Positions 1 to 11,720 of a DNA stretch of 64,000 bases are shown here, one piece after another. The DNA comes from Trichobilharzia szidati (lineage: Eukaryota; Platyhelminthes; Trematoda; Strigeidida; Schistosomatidae): positions 67,500,416 through 67,564,415 of the forward strand of contig OX235271.1 in the NCBI GenBank assembly GCA_944472155.2, given 5' to 3'. A program made the position numbers and the translations under genes. The notes under the pieces are model-generated. The model had not been told where the DNA came from, searched no databases, and worked only from the letters and a program-made list of their open reading frames with translations. Each line of letters begins with the position of its first letter. Position 1 is the stretch's first letter.

Positions 1-58
1 AGTACTCCCAGGTATTTCAGTGGCTCTCTAAGTGATGTCAGTTCATAATGAAATCCTC
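1..58 (+). repeat. 3' part of a hammerhead-bearing SINE (Sm-alpha type), cut by window edge
   Basis: The first bases (agtactcccaggta...) match the segment that follows the ribozyme cleavage site in the fuller copy at 1983-2040, including the later 'ctctaa..atgtcag' block. The tRNA-like head and ribozyme core would lie left of the window. Seen directly by comparison within the window; the family name is from knowledge of schistosome repeats. Confidence 0.6.
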
Positions 59-171
59 CGAAGACGAGATTCGTCACTTAGTTTCAGTGTTATTTTTTTC
101 AGTTTATATAGTATATATCGTTCATTGAGTATCCAAAAATGATTTTTTTCTATTTCTTTAATTTATCCCAG

Positions 172-259
172 TACTGTTTAAGCGAAGAAAACGGTTTCCT
201 ATTGGATAATTTATTTACAGTTACAGAACATTTGAAATACTTCAAAAATATCCTACAAG
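172..259 (+). CDS. Gene A, internal coding exon (product unknown)
   Basis: An open 88-nt block lies between a pyrimidine-rich acceptor (ttctttaatttatcccag ending at 171) and a strong donor (caag|gtaaga at 260). Read from 172 it encodes 29 codons plus one base, beginning YCLSEENGF and ending KYFKNILQ, without stops. The leftover base gives phase 1, which exactly fits the exon at 9312-9722. I see no domain. The local amino-acid pattern (amphipathic, Leu/Phe-rich) resembles a helical segment rather than random AT-rich sequence. Earlier exons would lie left of the window. Exon assignment is inference from splice signals and phase, with no transcript evidence. Confidence 0.55.
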
Positions 260-952
260 GTAAGAAATTTATATTCTTATAAAATAATAATAAAATTGGT
301 AAAAAGTGAGGTGAAATTGAGATCACTTTACGTTTCTTTATATTTCCTTGTGATTTTCCCTACTGCCAGACAAAGATTTTGACACACATCTAGACATCAG
401 CTTCACTATAGTCACACTTGACTGATTCAACTTTCGGCGTCAAGGAATTTGTAAATATCTTTGGAGCCATGTTAAGACTGCTTTCATAATTGACAGGAAA
501 TAACTAACTTGTTCATAAGAGTGTTAAGAAATCTGGTTACGACTCTGTTTTTACTTTTACTGTTTGTTAAATCTCATATTTTTCCTATTCCTCTTTAAAT
601 AAAGCAATGAACAATAGTTTGTACAGAAAAGAATGGTAAAATAGTTTATTTCACCGGTTTCTTATCATCTGATTACAACCTAAAGAAATTATTATGTTCA
701 TTTAACGAACAATTTTAACATATGTACAAATGTCACACGATTTCAGCTAACAGATGACTCCAAACTTGATAAACAGTGCTCGCAAAATACACGTATAAAG
801 CTAATTCACAGGAAGTTCAAGTTTAGACACAATATGAGATGCTTGAATACAATGACAGAAAATTTATTTAATAAAGCCAAGAGGTGAATAAGATGATGAA
901 TAGCCAACAGGTGGTGAGTTTAACTCCATTCATAGAAAAAAGGCAAAGAAAT
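260..952. other. Intron sequence of gene A, no recognised feature
   Basis: AT-rich sequence after the donor at 260. I see no coding block or repeat that I can name up to the PLE fragment. Confidence 0.4.
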
Positions 953-1358
953 TTATATCATAGTGAAAGAGAAAAGGGTAAGGCCAAAGGTTAGGTAATC
1001 ATATGAGAGAGGGAGAGAGTAAAGCCATCCCGTTACCAAGTCAAGGAAAGACTGATAACTACTTCTTTCTGAGCACAAATCGAGTGTCAGGCATTTTACA
1101 GCACTTACTTCGATAAACTCTGGGAGAATTGAGCTGTATTGTCTATTGATAATGTTAAAGGATTCCATGGTGTCCACCCAGATTGACAAAATACCTAGTA
1201 ATAACACTAATGGAAGAAATTGTCCCCTTGGGACTCAGGCTTTTTGCCACACATACAGAGAATCGGATTTGTGCTGTTTTTTCGGTTCTTCCAGTGTAAC
1301 GGCTATTACAAATACATTTAAATCTGTATACACACTTAGGGCTAATACTATTCCGCAT
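953..1358 (-). pseudogene. Penelope-like element fragment: GIY-YIG endonuclease remnant
   Basis: On the minus strand the frame starting at 1358 contains CVYRFKCICNSRYTGRTEK, which matches the GIY-YIG endonuclease pattern (Tyr-x-Phe, Cys-x-Cys, then YxGRT) of Penelope-like elements. The frame then shifts, and a second minus-strand frame (about 1170-953) carries FNIINRQYSS and further C-terminal endonuclease-like residues. The reverse transcriptase part is absent. It is a 5'-truncated, frameshifted copy inside the first gene A intron. The domain is read from sequence; the element class is from family knowledge. Confidence 0.7.
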
Positions 1359-1885
1359 TATTCTTCCCTGAGGTAATTAAAAAGCACTTTGTTACATTCT
1401 GAAGGACAATAAAAGCTTTTATTAAGCTAAGTGGTGGACTCCTAGGCCGACTGGTTGGTATCATCGTTGCTAAACACTTACGCTCATGCAGGAAACAAGC
1501 CAAAGTCACTTTATCGAGCTACAAGGACCCTCTTTATCACAGACTCCTCCTCTGCACCTTCTCAGCCAGGACAAAAAGTAATTGCAGGAAACATTACACC
1601 CACATAACTAAATACTATATTTAAAGATGCCTTATTTTGAGCGCATTTTATTTAATGAAAAAATTTATTGGCACGGAGTTACCAACTCACTGTGCATCAG
1701 TGAGTAAACAGCTCTTCCGAATGTTCCTATCTTTAATGTATTCTTATAATTATACTCACTAGTTTTTAATTTATTTTATATTCAAATATTATTACTGTTA
1801 TTATCGTCATCACTCTAAACATCATTGGATCCCATGATTATTTTTCCCTTACTACCTAATGTTAAAAGAATACTGGATGCAACAT
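1359..1885. other. Intronic sequence without recognised feature
   Basis: No coding block, RNA gene or repeat recognised by eye. Confidence 0.35.
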
Positions 1886-2050
1886 TCTGTTGTAGGCTGA
1901 GAACTCCATATTGTAAAAGAAGTTCGAATCCCGGTGGGTGCGTACTGATGAAGAGTCCCGAACTAGGACGAAACAGCTGTCTAGTACTCCCAGGTTTTCC
2001 AATGGTTCTCTAAATAATGTCAGCTGATGATGAGATTCCTGTAACAAAAG
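1886..2050 (+). repeat. tRNA-headed SINE with hammerhead ribozyme (Sm-alpha type)
   Basis: A tRNA-like head with a B-box-like GTTCGAATCCC (1922-1932) is followed by a hammerhead fold and a conserved 3' body (caggttttccaatggttctc...atgtcagctgatga). The same order occurs at 21195-21328 (+) and, degraded and inverted, at 9900-10135, 14640-14835 and 53690-53960. Schistosome Sm-alpha repeats are known to combine an RNA polymerase III promoter with a hammerhead. The A box is weak here, so current transcription is doubtful. Confidence 0.75.
1942..1987 (+). ncRNA. Type I hammerhead ribozyme, core position C3 changed
   Basis: Stem I pairs GTACTG (1942-1947) with TAGTAC (1982-1987), six pairs including one wobble. 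The seven core bases are ATGAAGA (1948-1954). Stem II is GTCC/GGAC (1955-1958, 1966-1969), followed by GAAA (1970-1973), a short self-complementary stem III (CAGCTG) and the cleavage triplet GTC (1979-1981). The consensus core is CUGANGA, so C3 is A. The alternative reading, CTGATGA plus a 3-base insertion, leaves stem I less well formed. C3 pairs with G8 in the active fold, so activity is probably much reduced. Fold drawn by hand. Confidence 0.75.
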
Positions 2051-4639
2051 TACTGTTTAGAATAAAGCCATTATATCGATTCAGGAAAAATTCTTCCTTT
2101 ATAGACCAATCAAGTCCACCTGAAACTCTCAGTTTGTATCTATTTCATTTCAAAATCGCCTATTCTATTCTGATAAGTGACTATATACTTCCAATACTTT
2201 GAAGTAACTACTGAATCATACATTATACACATGTGGCACGTACATTTGATAGACGGAAACTCATCAACCAGCAGTTCGAATCTTTATGTGATGATATGGA
2301 ATTTCAATATATAGTCAGTTTTCATTCTTCCTAATTAGTCTGAGCTTTAGCAGACAATATAGTGAATGGATATTTTTAGAACACACATCTTGCCATCATT
2401 TACCACTTTATAATCTAGCTAAATTTCTCTGCTGCAATATTTTTAATAATCGTCATTGCCTTGGGATGGCTGTAAACGGATATTTTTGCTCGAGGGGTAA
2501 TTTATAAATATTTATGTGTATATCATGCGCTCGATTCCCTTGATTAGTTTGATTAAAACAAGAAAAAAATATCCGTTGGATTAAAAGAGCTCACTTTCTA
2601 TTTCATAATTCTGACAGCTGCTAATAGACCAAAACTGATATAGGTTATCATAAATGCAAAAATATATGACAAACTTCGAAGATTATTTCAAGTGATGGGT
2701 CGTTTAGCAAATATTAACAGATGAAGGAAGGCAGTAAAATGAAAAAGAGCTACATTTCTTCCTGCAAACATATATACATATATATATATATGATTTCTAA
2801 ACGCATCAATTTTCCAAGTCTCTACAGAATATTTATCCTTGGTTTCATTGAATTGTTTAATCATTTCTTCGTATTTGTGTGATCGTTCTGGAATTTCTGA
2901 AATGCATTTTTGATTATAGACGCTTTCAAGAATCTCTAGCTTCTTATTTCTAAAACTGATAAGTGCTGCATTGAAAAAGTGATGTCTCTTTTCGGTACAA
3001 AATCCTCAATACTTTAACTGCGAAATATATACTTCATGTCCAGATGTTCAGGTAAAATGACAGTCAACGCTATATATCATTTGAATCATGGTGGCATAAT
3101 CTGAAGTATGCTCTAATCCTCCACGATATTCTCCCTAACTTGCTTTGTAAAATAACTAGCTACAGGTTGAAAGCTAACTGAAAATAGGTGGGAGTACAGG
3201 CTGTGATTTATTGATATCACCATATGAATAAAATAATGAGAAATTCAGGGAACTTGATAATTTTTGCTGGATGCATAGTGGCCCAGGTCAGCGATTTAAG
3301 CAGACTCCAATTTTTTGTTAAGTGCATTTGAAGGCAGTAACTCCTGGAGCAAATTTTATCTAATTTTGAAGCACTACGTATTTGACCTACATACTTAATA
3401 AGTGGAGTGTTTGGTGGAGTTATCTTTCCGCTTCGTATTTTTTAAAACCCCGGAGCTGTTCTCTCATTTCAAATTTGATAGGAAGTATTCAAAAGAATCG
3501 CTTTAAAACTATAGCTCTTAATAACCAATCATTTAATACCATGTTAGATTGCGTTAATATTTAAGGCAAAACTAGCTGCTGTGAGCTATCATCCAACAAC
3601 TCATATTGTGAAATTCCTCTAGTAAAAGAGGAAATAACTAGTAGACTTGTGTACTGAAAAAATACTGCTGTTGAATACAAGTAATGACTAAACTGATAAA
3701 AGGCCTGTGTACGTAAAAATAAAATCAAGTCATTCTTTCTGCCGATTTCAATTTGTCAAAATGATTTCTTAAATTACTCATTACCTTCCATATTCAAGTC
3801 ATTCTGCGGAAGCACACCCAACGTCAATGTCACTAGAATGGTTAGAGTTTGTGCAAATATACATATACGCAAATAAGTAGAGCTTACTGAGTAGACTACC
3901 ACACCTTGAATGATGATTCACCATGTGAATCACCACAATACTATAACAATACGCTTAAAATTGACATAAGCTTATTAGTTTTCCTGTTTTATACGAAAAA
4001 AATTGCAAAGTTTATATATTCAAATACCTATTGTGAGAGTAGACTTTAAATAAAATTTATATTGATATAAGCTTGTTTTGTAGATTGGATGTTTTGTTGT
4101 TAAAATAAAATGTTTAGGGCTAAGCTAACTTCTAAAATTTTGAATGGATGGATCAATGTGTGTGGCTAGCAAGCAGTACTGTTTGACTTGAGTGGTTTTC
4201 AACTGCTCAAATCAATTCATCAGTACTATATAGGGTCACGCAAGCTATTCAGCTTCATAAGCTGAAACGATTCGCTTTCTTTAAGTATTAAGTTGTACAC
4301 AGAACGACATAAATATTGACCAATTTAACTCTCTCACTTTTTTGGAAATTATGAGTAGGTCTTAGTTTGTGGATACCTTACGTTGTTAACAGTAGGCAAT
4401 GAATCAGGTTAAGTATAACAGACTTTCAGTGAAGTTATATGTGGCTAGAAGATATAACGATTATTCATAATTTCCACTTTTCTGGTGATTTTTGTGTTTC
4501 AGTCCAAATAGAGGGATTACGTCACTGGAAATGCACTCACATAGAAGAAATATTCAAATCTTGATACTGTATATCCTAGAGTCGTGATCATTTTTGTTTT
4601 TGTTTTTCACTTTAACTACACTTGCCTTCGACTCACATG
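2051..4639. other. Long intronic stretch of gene A, nothing recognised
   Basis: AT-rich, with a short (TA)n run near 2768-2792. I find no convincing exon, RNA gene or element family here. Old unrecognised repeats are possible. Confidence 0.35.
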
Positions 4640-4730
4640 TACTGACACTGAAGGGTTCGCAAATCAACCATCCAGCCTAGAGAACACAACTACATCAAAA
4701 TCACCTGCCTGAGCTACAAATCTCCATTAT
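4640..4730 (+). mobile_element. 3' tail fragment of a Penelope-like element
   Basis: The blocks agagaacacaactacatc and cctgagctacaaatct recur in the PLE 3' regions at 8572-8680, 13440-13515, 15905-15990 and, more degraded, 28180-28270. The coding part is missing. Assignment rests on those internal matches. Confidence 0.55.
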
Positions 4731-5714
4731 GCTCACATATACTGATGCAAAACACATCTTAACTTCGACAATTGTGTAACAGCACCGAGTAGCAAGGCGC
4801 CTTATTCAGAGCAGGTGTGTGCCTGTTTGCATTTGTCTTCCTTTCTACAATCAACCCACTGATTGCGTAACTTCACTTCATTGTATTCGCCATGACTGTA
4901 AATTTGAATATTTTTTACAAAGATTTTTCGATAAGGTGAATAGAAAACCCACAGCATAGTGTAATCAATCTATTTAACCCATGATCAATTCATGCAGTTC
5001 AGGAGAAACACACTTTTTTTAATTTTTTCATTATAAAGCTGAAGCAGTAAACCAATTCCTAAAAAATTCATAATTATTGAAAAATATGTAGATCATATAT
5101 GTAAATATGTATGTTAACTTATGTTAGGAAGGAACAGTGTAATCCATCATGTTTAGTGAGTATTAAAAACGGATTAGTTTCACATGAACATCATACACTT
5201 TAACACTTGTTATGCAAACTGCAGTCACTTATAAACACGAGGTTTTTATTTCATGGGGTTTATTCTATCAAAGTTTTAAAATTATATATCACCTGTTGAG
5301 ATATACATATTTGTTAAATGCACACAATACATCGTAAATGATGATAGGAAACACCGCCTAGACTCAAACTGATTTTTCTGACTAAGATCAGATTAGATTT
5401 TAACTTTGTATTACCTTGAAGTCATTTTAGACTTCATATTATACTGGATTCAGATGCTCATTCTCTGTTGTCAGACTGATGCACCTTCATCCCAAATGAG
5501 TGATGGTGTTCCCCACTGAGACTCTAAATCTCTCCGTCTGCCTGTTTTCGATATAAAACTTTGCACATATGTGCGGCAGTTCAAGTCGCCACACTCCATG
5601 AAGCACACAAAGGAAGAGAAAAAAGTAGAATAAATGCAAAATAGGGACAGTAGACAGGGATATGAAACAAAGGAATAGTAATAACGAAGAACATTATAGT
5701 TTCATTGGAAATCA
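4731..5714. other. Intronic sequence, nothing recognised
   Basis: AT-rich, no supported feature. Confidence 0.3.
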
Positions 5715-6600
5715 TAAGTCACAAGCAGTGGATGCATCTGCACCAGCCATTGAGAATAATTTGGAGCCATATCAAGAATTGTTTCCAACCATTGATTTTT
5801 ACCGTCCCAAGGACCCCAACCAGGAAGCCAGTCCACACCTTCCTACGTGGCTTAAACTAACTGTTGTAGATTTCCTTGACTGGTGCCATGTTTTGGTTTG
5901 ACCGCCGCTAGCTCTTTTCCAGCCTGACCCTACATCAGCTAACATTGCCCATCGAGGAAGGCGATGACTAGGCATACGTAGCACATATCCTAACCATCTC
6001 AGTCGATGTAATTTCACAGCCTCGTCGATTGATTTCCCTTCCTTATCTAGCACTCGACGCCTAACCTCAATATTTCTCACCTTATTATACCACTTCACAC
6101 GGGAGATAGAATGCAGGCACCTATCATCAAAGACAGCTAGTGTTTTCATGTCTTCCACTCTCAATGGCCAGATCTCACAGCCATAAAGGAGGAAAGATCG
6201 GACTGCTGAGCAGTAAAGACGCCCTTTGGTCGACAGTCAGCCGGATATCACGTCTACACCAGAGACGGCGTAAACTGGCATATGCGAAACTAGCCTTCTG
6301 TATCCGTACTGAGATTTCGTCAGCAATCAACCCGCTGGTGTTGGCTGATGGTACTTTCCAAATAAGTGAAGTGGCCAACGTGCTTTACCACTTCACTTCC
6401 TATTTCCAATCTAGGAGTCAGTGTAGTCCGACCCTTTAACATCATCTTGCATTTGGCGGGAGCAAATCGCATGCCAAACATTCGTAGATTGCAGCTCAAG
6501 GTGTTCAGAAGACTCTGCATTTTGATAGCGTCGTCGTCTAGAAGGACTATATCGTCTGCATATTCTAATTCAACGAGATTATTCCCTGGTAGCAAGCCGA
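5715..6600 (-). pseudogene. Non-LTR retrotransposon reverse transcriptase, C-terminal half, frameshifted
   Basis: The minus strand from 6595 reads VELEYADDIVLLDDDA, the YADD catalytic box of a reverse transcriptase, then the thumb-like FGMRFAPAKCKMMLKG. After frameshifts it continues with RRLWCRRDIRL (about 6270), then the C-terminal HRLRWLGYVLRMPSHRLPRW and GGQTKTWHQ to about 5800, with a further shifted tail to about 5715. Three frames are needed, so the copy is dead. Shorter fragments of the same family lie at 20225-20520, 31860-32048 and 33925-34165 (all +). The N-terminal endonuclease is not present. The exact clade is not assigned. Confidence 0.8.
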
Positions 6601-6971
6601 TCCCTGAGTCGCGGAAGTGAGTTAGGGTTAAGAGACTCTAAATCAGCCCCCATAGTTACAAATTCCAACTGGGAACACCATGATTCACTGGGGATACACG
6701 TATATCCAACTCACCAGTCCAGATAGCAGTGAATGTGAATACTAGAATCCACTGCCGGTCATCATCAGTCAAGCAACACCAACGCAGTTGACAGAATTCA
6801 GTAGTCGAAGAAAATGTTCAACATCTTAGACTCACTGATGGAATACTGGTTGTTTGCCACTATTTTAATCATGAATCTCAAATGAAGTCAGCACATATAA
6901 TAAGCGATAGTGTAACTAAAGATTATTTTTCACTGTAATAAGTGTAAACAGACGATATTGGTACATCCCTA

Positions 6972-7290
6972 CAAGAGGTAAATAGCAGACTTAATGTTAA
7001 CGTCTCTAACTGCACCAGTGGGTGATGTGGATTCGAATATTATAGGGAACATGAATTTCTTCAAGTCTGGAGATGCAGCACGCTAACGAGCGTTAGTAAG
7101 AAACCCAGTTCCCGGGCTTATTGCCAATTGCTTCCCGCCACCACACATTATTTAAAAGCATTTCCAGAAGTTGTAAGTCCCCTGGTTTAGCGACCACACT
7201 ACAAACTGATTGATAGAATTCACTCAGTGCCACTGAGAGAGCTAGATATGTGACACCAGTCACACCCTTATGACTTATCAGTATGACATA
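6972..7290 (+). repeat. Second tRNA-derived SINE family (SINE-2), near full-length degraded copy
   Basis: It has a tRNA-like head with B-box-like GGATTCGAAT, a body ending in 'cccagttcccgggcttattgcc..ttgcttcc', and a 3' tail with 'gaattcactcagtg..ctag'. The same head, body and tail are seen in better copies at 52925-53108, 38839-39195, 48548-48715 and 60185-60515. Its body differs from that of the SINE at 7690-7924. The family name is mine. Confidence 0.6.
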
Positions 7291-7689
7291 ACCGGCATAT
7301 AAGAAGAAGAAAATATCCTGATGAATCTTCGCTAGACAACAATCGTCATTTAGTGCCTTCAGTTATATCAACGGACAAACAGTCTTGTTTTTCCTAACAT
7401 GCAATGTTTCATCTCCCCACACTTCCTAATGGCATCTTGTTCATTCTTATAACACCTAGTTTATCCACATACTATTAATTTAAGCTTTCAAATTCCGTAC
7501 TTCCATTGTTCACATTGTTTGGCAGTTTTTGATTCTCAAAAAGTGAAAATGCTACCGTTTCTAGAACCACTCGAAGTATCATGTGAACTTTCCTGGGTGA
7601 TTTCGATTGACAGTATGAGACAATTTCTTCTGGTGTTTGAGCTACTTCAGTAAATATCTCAGTATTACCCCAAAATTTCATTTTGTTGG

Positions 7690-7924
7690 TTTTTTAATCC
7701 TTTACGTTCACAGTGGAACATAGGGCTCAAGCTAGAGATTTGAAGTTTCGGTAAAAGCGATATTTATTTTTACTGGGTGGGGTTGCTAGCCTCATGTCCA
7801 ACCTTTCCTCTTTATCAGTCTAATTACTGACTTAGCGAGGTAAAGGATTGCGTCGGCCGGGGATAGATCCTCGGAACACATGCGTGGTTGGCAAGTATTC
7901 TACCTCTGTTCCACCAACGCCACT
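7690..7924 (-). repeat. tRNA-derived SINE (SINE-1), minus strand
   Basis: On the minus strand: a tRNA-like head, a body with 'gaggctagcaacccca', a 3' block of about 'gttccactg..gaacgtaaagga', and an A/T-rich end. It matches copies at 39337-39545, 42445-42650, 47890-48121 and 55937-56186. The flanks share only a short tttgttg-like duplication, so this copy is older. Confidence 0.75.
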
Positions 7925-8571
7925 TTGTTGATGGCTAACATTAAAATCTAAGAGTTTTAACATTCTCCAAACTGCATTCTAATCCAAACGAAGATACTTT
8001 AGAGGTGACATGTTTAAAAAGTCATTATGCCTTCTGTTTACATCTACCACGTGCGGTTATTTAACTGAATTCAGGGAAAAACAAGTGTGCAGTTAGGATA
8101 TCAGGTTGTGACCAATAGCTTTTTCTGTACGCATTCAAACAGAACTTGTTCACATATCACTACTCACTTAGGCTAATTACTATCCTCTTTTCTCCTATCT
8201 TAGTGTACAAAACTTTAGTCCCAATATTTTGTAATGTGTATTCTTCATTCTTAGAATTTTCAAGCTTTTTCTGTTTAATGCATACTATAATTGTACTAGC
8301 TGCCCAACAAACAGTCTTCCATTAAATTGTCACTTTTGCTTCCCCGAATGGGATGAATTTACTATGACCAATAATAATGATTATCTTCCACTTGAAACTT
8401 ATTTTGTAACTTCTCTCAGATCACCTAATTTCTCATGTAAATACTATTTATCCTGTTACCGAAAAATTTGAAATACATCTAGTTTTATCTTCGTAACCAT
8501 AATAACAAATTTTATATCAGTAAGTACTTGAAAAAGATTTCTTTAAAAGAATACTCGCTTTATGCTAAAAC
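7925..8571. other. Intronic sequence, nothing recognised
   Basis: No supported feature. Confidence 0.3.
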
Positions 8572-8680
8572 TCGCGCTGCAGATGTTGTTCAGAAGGACG
8601 ACGAAAGCTCCGCAAGTAAACTTATCAGCTCAGAGAACCCTACCAATTGCTAATCATCCACCTGAGCTACAAATCCCCTC
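8572..8680 (+). mobile_element. 3' tail fragment of a Penelope-like element
   Basis: It contains 'gcagatgttgttcagaagga' and 'catccacctgagctacaaat', matching the PLE 3' region at 15890-15990. No coding part remains. Confidence 0.55.
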
Positions 8681-8905
8681 TATTACTTCAGAATACTCGC
8701 ATGTGAGACCGACTTTTGCTACACCTTGAAATCTCACATAATTGCGTGAACACGGTTTATATAACTCGTATACGAGAGGCTATGGGACGTGAAATAGGCT
8801 TGATTTGATCAAAATGACTTAATATACCAAGGGAATTACTGAAATTTATACAAACGTCTGTTGGATACTGAGCAGTAGCTTTGAAATGCATAAAGTATCA
8901 GTGGG

Positions 8906-9218
8906 TTATTATTATTATTATTCTACTAAGTCCCGGGTGAAACATAAGGCTTCAGCAGAACATCTCCATTCCACTTTGTTACCTGCAGTCCTTTCTAGGA
9001 GGCTTCACCACTGCTCACAAGCTTCAACCTCCTTCTCATACGGTCTCCTGCATGTCACTTTCGAAGGCCAAACTCGTCATTCCCCATTCAGTCTGTATTT
9101 GACGACCAGCCACGTGATGTCACTTAGCTGTCTCCTCGGCGTATGCACGATTCATCTCTATTTCCTTTTGTATATTTTTTGGGGAGCTGGTTCCTGGTTG
9201 GTTCGTTATCAGAGTTCA
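8906..9218 (-). mobile_element. RTE-type retrotransposon 3' end
   Basis: The minus-strand sequence matches the last part of the RTE reading frame and its 3' UTR seen at 37735-38000 (for example the complement of 'gtgatgtcactt' and 'gcttcagc'). It ends in a (TAA)n/(TTA)n run at 8906-8922, the usual tail of RTE elements. It is heavily 5'-truncated. Its 5' end comes within 100 bp of the gene A exon at 9312, so the branch-site region of that intron borders transposon sequence. Confidence 0.7.
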
Positions 9219-9311
9219 TAATAAGTGTTATTATTCATATGTTTTTCGAATGCAATAGTTCCATATTTTATAATTTTGTCTTTTCTGATTCTTATATTTT
9301 TTTATCGTTAG

Positions 9312-9722
9312 ACAGGAAACCTCAACAACCAGTGCAACAGAATGACTCTGGAAATAATACAACCAGTGCAACTGATTATTCATCATATGAAAATAGTAAA
9401 TCAGAAAATTCAGCACGACGTCTTATATCACCATATCAGAATATTGAAACAGATACTGGTAAAAAGCGTTTTCAAACTACTGTAAATTTACGCGACAATG
9501 TCTTGTCTCAATCACAGCCTAATTTAAATCAAGATGTAAATTATTTTAACCATAGTGCTGTTGCTAATAATCATAATAATCGCAGTAATATCGATAATTC
9601 CAATACACCCAATGACAGTAACAGTAGTATTGACAAGCCTAAGAACAGTAGCAATAGTAATAAACGTTATCAGAGTGCGCCCAAAAAATTTCCAGATACC
9701 CTCCCCGGTTATACAACAAAAA
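9312..9722 (+). CDS. Gene A, Asn/Ser-rich coding exon
   Basis: The acceptor (ttttttatcgttag, ending at 9311) and the strong donor (aaa|gtgagt at 9723) bound 411 nt, entered and left in phase 1. It encodes 137 residues with no stop, rich in Asn and Ser, including NNHNNRSNIDNSN, and ending NKRYQSAPKKFPDTLPGYTTK. I see no known domain; it looks intrinsically disordered. The entry phase matches the exon ending at 259 and the exit phase matches the exon starting at 19139. The reading frame also extends to the left (from 9143) into RTE sequence, which is chance. An alternative acceptor 4 nt downstream (acag) would break the frame relation. Confidence 0.65.
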
Positions 9723-9899
9723 GTGAGTTCATTATTGTTTGTTTTTGCGAAATGATTTCAAAATAAGTGATTTATCTCATTATGCAGACAGGAAAAAGTT
9801 ATTCTATGTTTGCCTGCACTTTTATAAAATTCATTTTATAAGATTGTCTATGAAATGATCCAGTACCCAGACTTGCTTATGTGACTGACCTAAATAGTC
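9723..9899. other. Start of second gene A intron, nothing recognised
   Basis: Donor gtgagt, then AT-rich sequence. Confidence 0.3.
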
Positions 9900-10135
9900 A
9901 CAGTCTCAAGTGTTGGTTTTCATAGATTTGACCAGCCCCAAGTTTTTTTCCGTCCTTGTTTGGGTCCCCTCAGTAGGACGTACCTATGACTCTGGCTCTG
10001 ATCGAATCCTAGACCTTCAGATTACAAGGCGGACGCCTTGACCATCCAGCCACTAGGAAAGAATCAAATGGCTCATGAATTCCAACTTCTGCCAGTTCAC
10101 AAATTTTAGCGCCACCACCAACCAATACCATCGAC
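9900..10135 (-). repeat. Degraded hammerhead SINE (Sm-alpha type), inverted
   Basis: On the minus strand: a tRNA-like head (TGGATGGTCAAGGCG as A box near 10050, and a B box around TAGGATTCGATC near 10000), then a decayed hammerhead near 9935-9985 with CTGAGGG as core, stem II GACC...GGAC-like, and GGAAA in place of GAAA. C3 is kept in this copy, unlike 1942-1987. Confidence 0.6.
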
Positions 10136-10334
10136 GATCATTCGTCTCAACGTCCTATCTGGTGTATCTCACTTGTCGCGAACTCACAAAATGTAAAATC
10201 CACCGGCCATATGACTCTGTTCTGATGATTGGATGGTGTACGAGTTCGTCTGGTGACCTGCAGGTCCTGAAGTGGATCATCGATGGGGTTATGAATGTGT
10301 ACTGCTGAAGATTTATGTTCATTCTGATTTGACA

Positions 10335-10540
10335 CTAGTGACTAGTGTGATGCGTCTAGTCCTCTCTTTGGTGCAGACTGAATTCTATCAGTCAGGTTGT
10401 AATGTGACCACCATTCTAGGTGACCGCCATCACGGTGTACATTGTTTGTGATGATATGAGATGGTTGGAGGCAATCGGCAGGAAGCCTTGGACCTAGGTT
10501 TCGTGCTAGTTGGCACTCGCCTCCAACCATCTCATATCAT
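10335..10540 (-). repeat. SINE-2 body and tail, inverted, with a 22-bp perfect inverted repeat
   Basis: The minus-strand copy carries the body 'aggcttcctgccgattgcct' and the tail 'gaattcagtctgcacc'-like block. At its head side, atgatatgagatggttggag (10451-10470) plus gc is repeated exactly in inverse at 10519-10540, with a 46-base loop. This suggests a short snap-back rearrangement at the copy's end. Confidence 0.65.
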
Positions 10541-11720
10541 TTATGTTCATTAAATAAGGAAATCTCTTTAGTCTGCAATAAGACTTGATCGACATTCGAA
10601 TTTCAGCCAGTATTCTCTAATTTCAGTTGGTAAGGTACGGAAGTGGTGAAAAGGATACCTTTAACTTCAACTCATTCATTTTAGTTTTGGTTGTTTTTCG
10701 CTTGTATCAGTTACGTCCCCCAATTAAAACTCTCTGTTATTTTCACTGCATTTATCGAAATATTTATCTCACATATATAATGGTAGTAACAATTTCAATG
10801 ATACTTACAATTTAGCCAGCTTACTTGGCCACAACAGCCACCATTTGTACAGCAGGCATCAGTTGCTTACTTTTGTACTTCCTGTGGATAGATTTTCAGA
10901 CATCGCCGTAGTATTCATGCAAGTAGCCGTCGTGTTGACATAAATAAAGCAATTAGGTCCCATAAAAAGTCGATCAACGAAAATTAATAAGCAATGTAAA
11001 CAAATGTATACTACTCTCTTCATTTCACCTGGTATACACCCACTATACAATAGTCAACAGAATCATATTACTGTTTAGAAATCAAACAAAAAACTGTCTA
11101 CTATTTCACAACTTTTCGTGTTAAATGGGATTTTGTTTTGTAAATAGTTACCATGTAAACAGAATATTCTATAAGTTCCACCTGAAGACAAAATTAGCGA
11201 GATTATCATGATTACTGTAAACGTGAGAACTCACTCCTAAAGATGGAGGTATCTTGGATATTTTGCAGTAAGTAACTTTTATATGTGAACTAATTGGCAG
11301 TTTAAACAAAACAGCACAGCAAAAGCAGAAGGTAGGAGAAGTAATGAGTTTTAAAAAATAATGAACTGGCTTGTCTGCTTAGAGGAAACTGAACGAAATG
11401 CATGTAAAATCTGTTTTAATTTTAAATAATTAAAAGTTTCAGATTCTCAGTACTAATGTAAAGTCAGTGTTTTTATATTATTTAAATTTGGTATACTCGC
11501 CACCAGACGCATTTCTGAAAGCCTTCTGCAGACTTTCATTAATCGGCAGTCAGAAAGAATAAGCAGCTTAAGACTGTTTCAGATAATGAACCAACCGAAA
11601 ACTTGCTGCCAAACGAGTGTGATGAAGGAAATGGAAATTGTTATATATGTCCAAACCAAGTTCACTTTTAACGGTTTGAAAAAATTTGGGCATTGGGTAT
11701 ATGATATTCATTATAGTAAA
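10541..11720. other. Intronic sequence, nothing recognised
   Basis: AT-rich, with no supported exon or repeat. Confidence 0.3.

Noticed and set aside
9143..9766. A 207-codon open frame starting at 9143
   Set aside because: Its first 56 codons lie in RTE antisense sequence and a polypyrimidine tract. Splice signals place the real coding block at 9312-9722.
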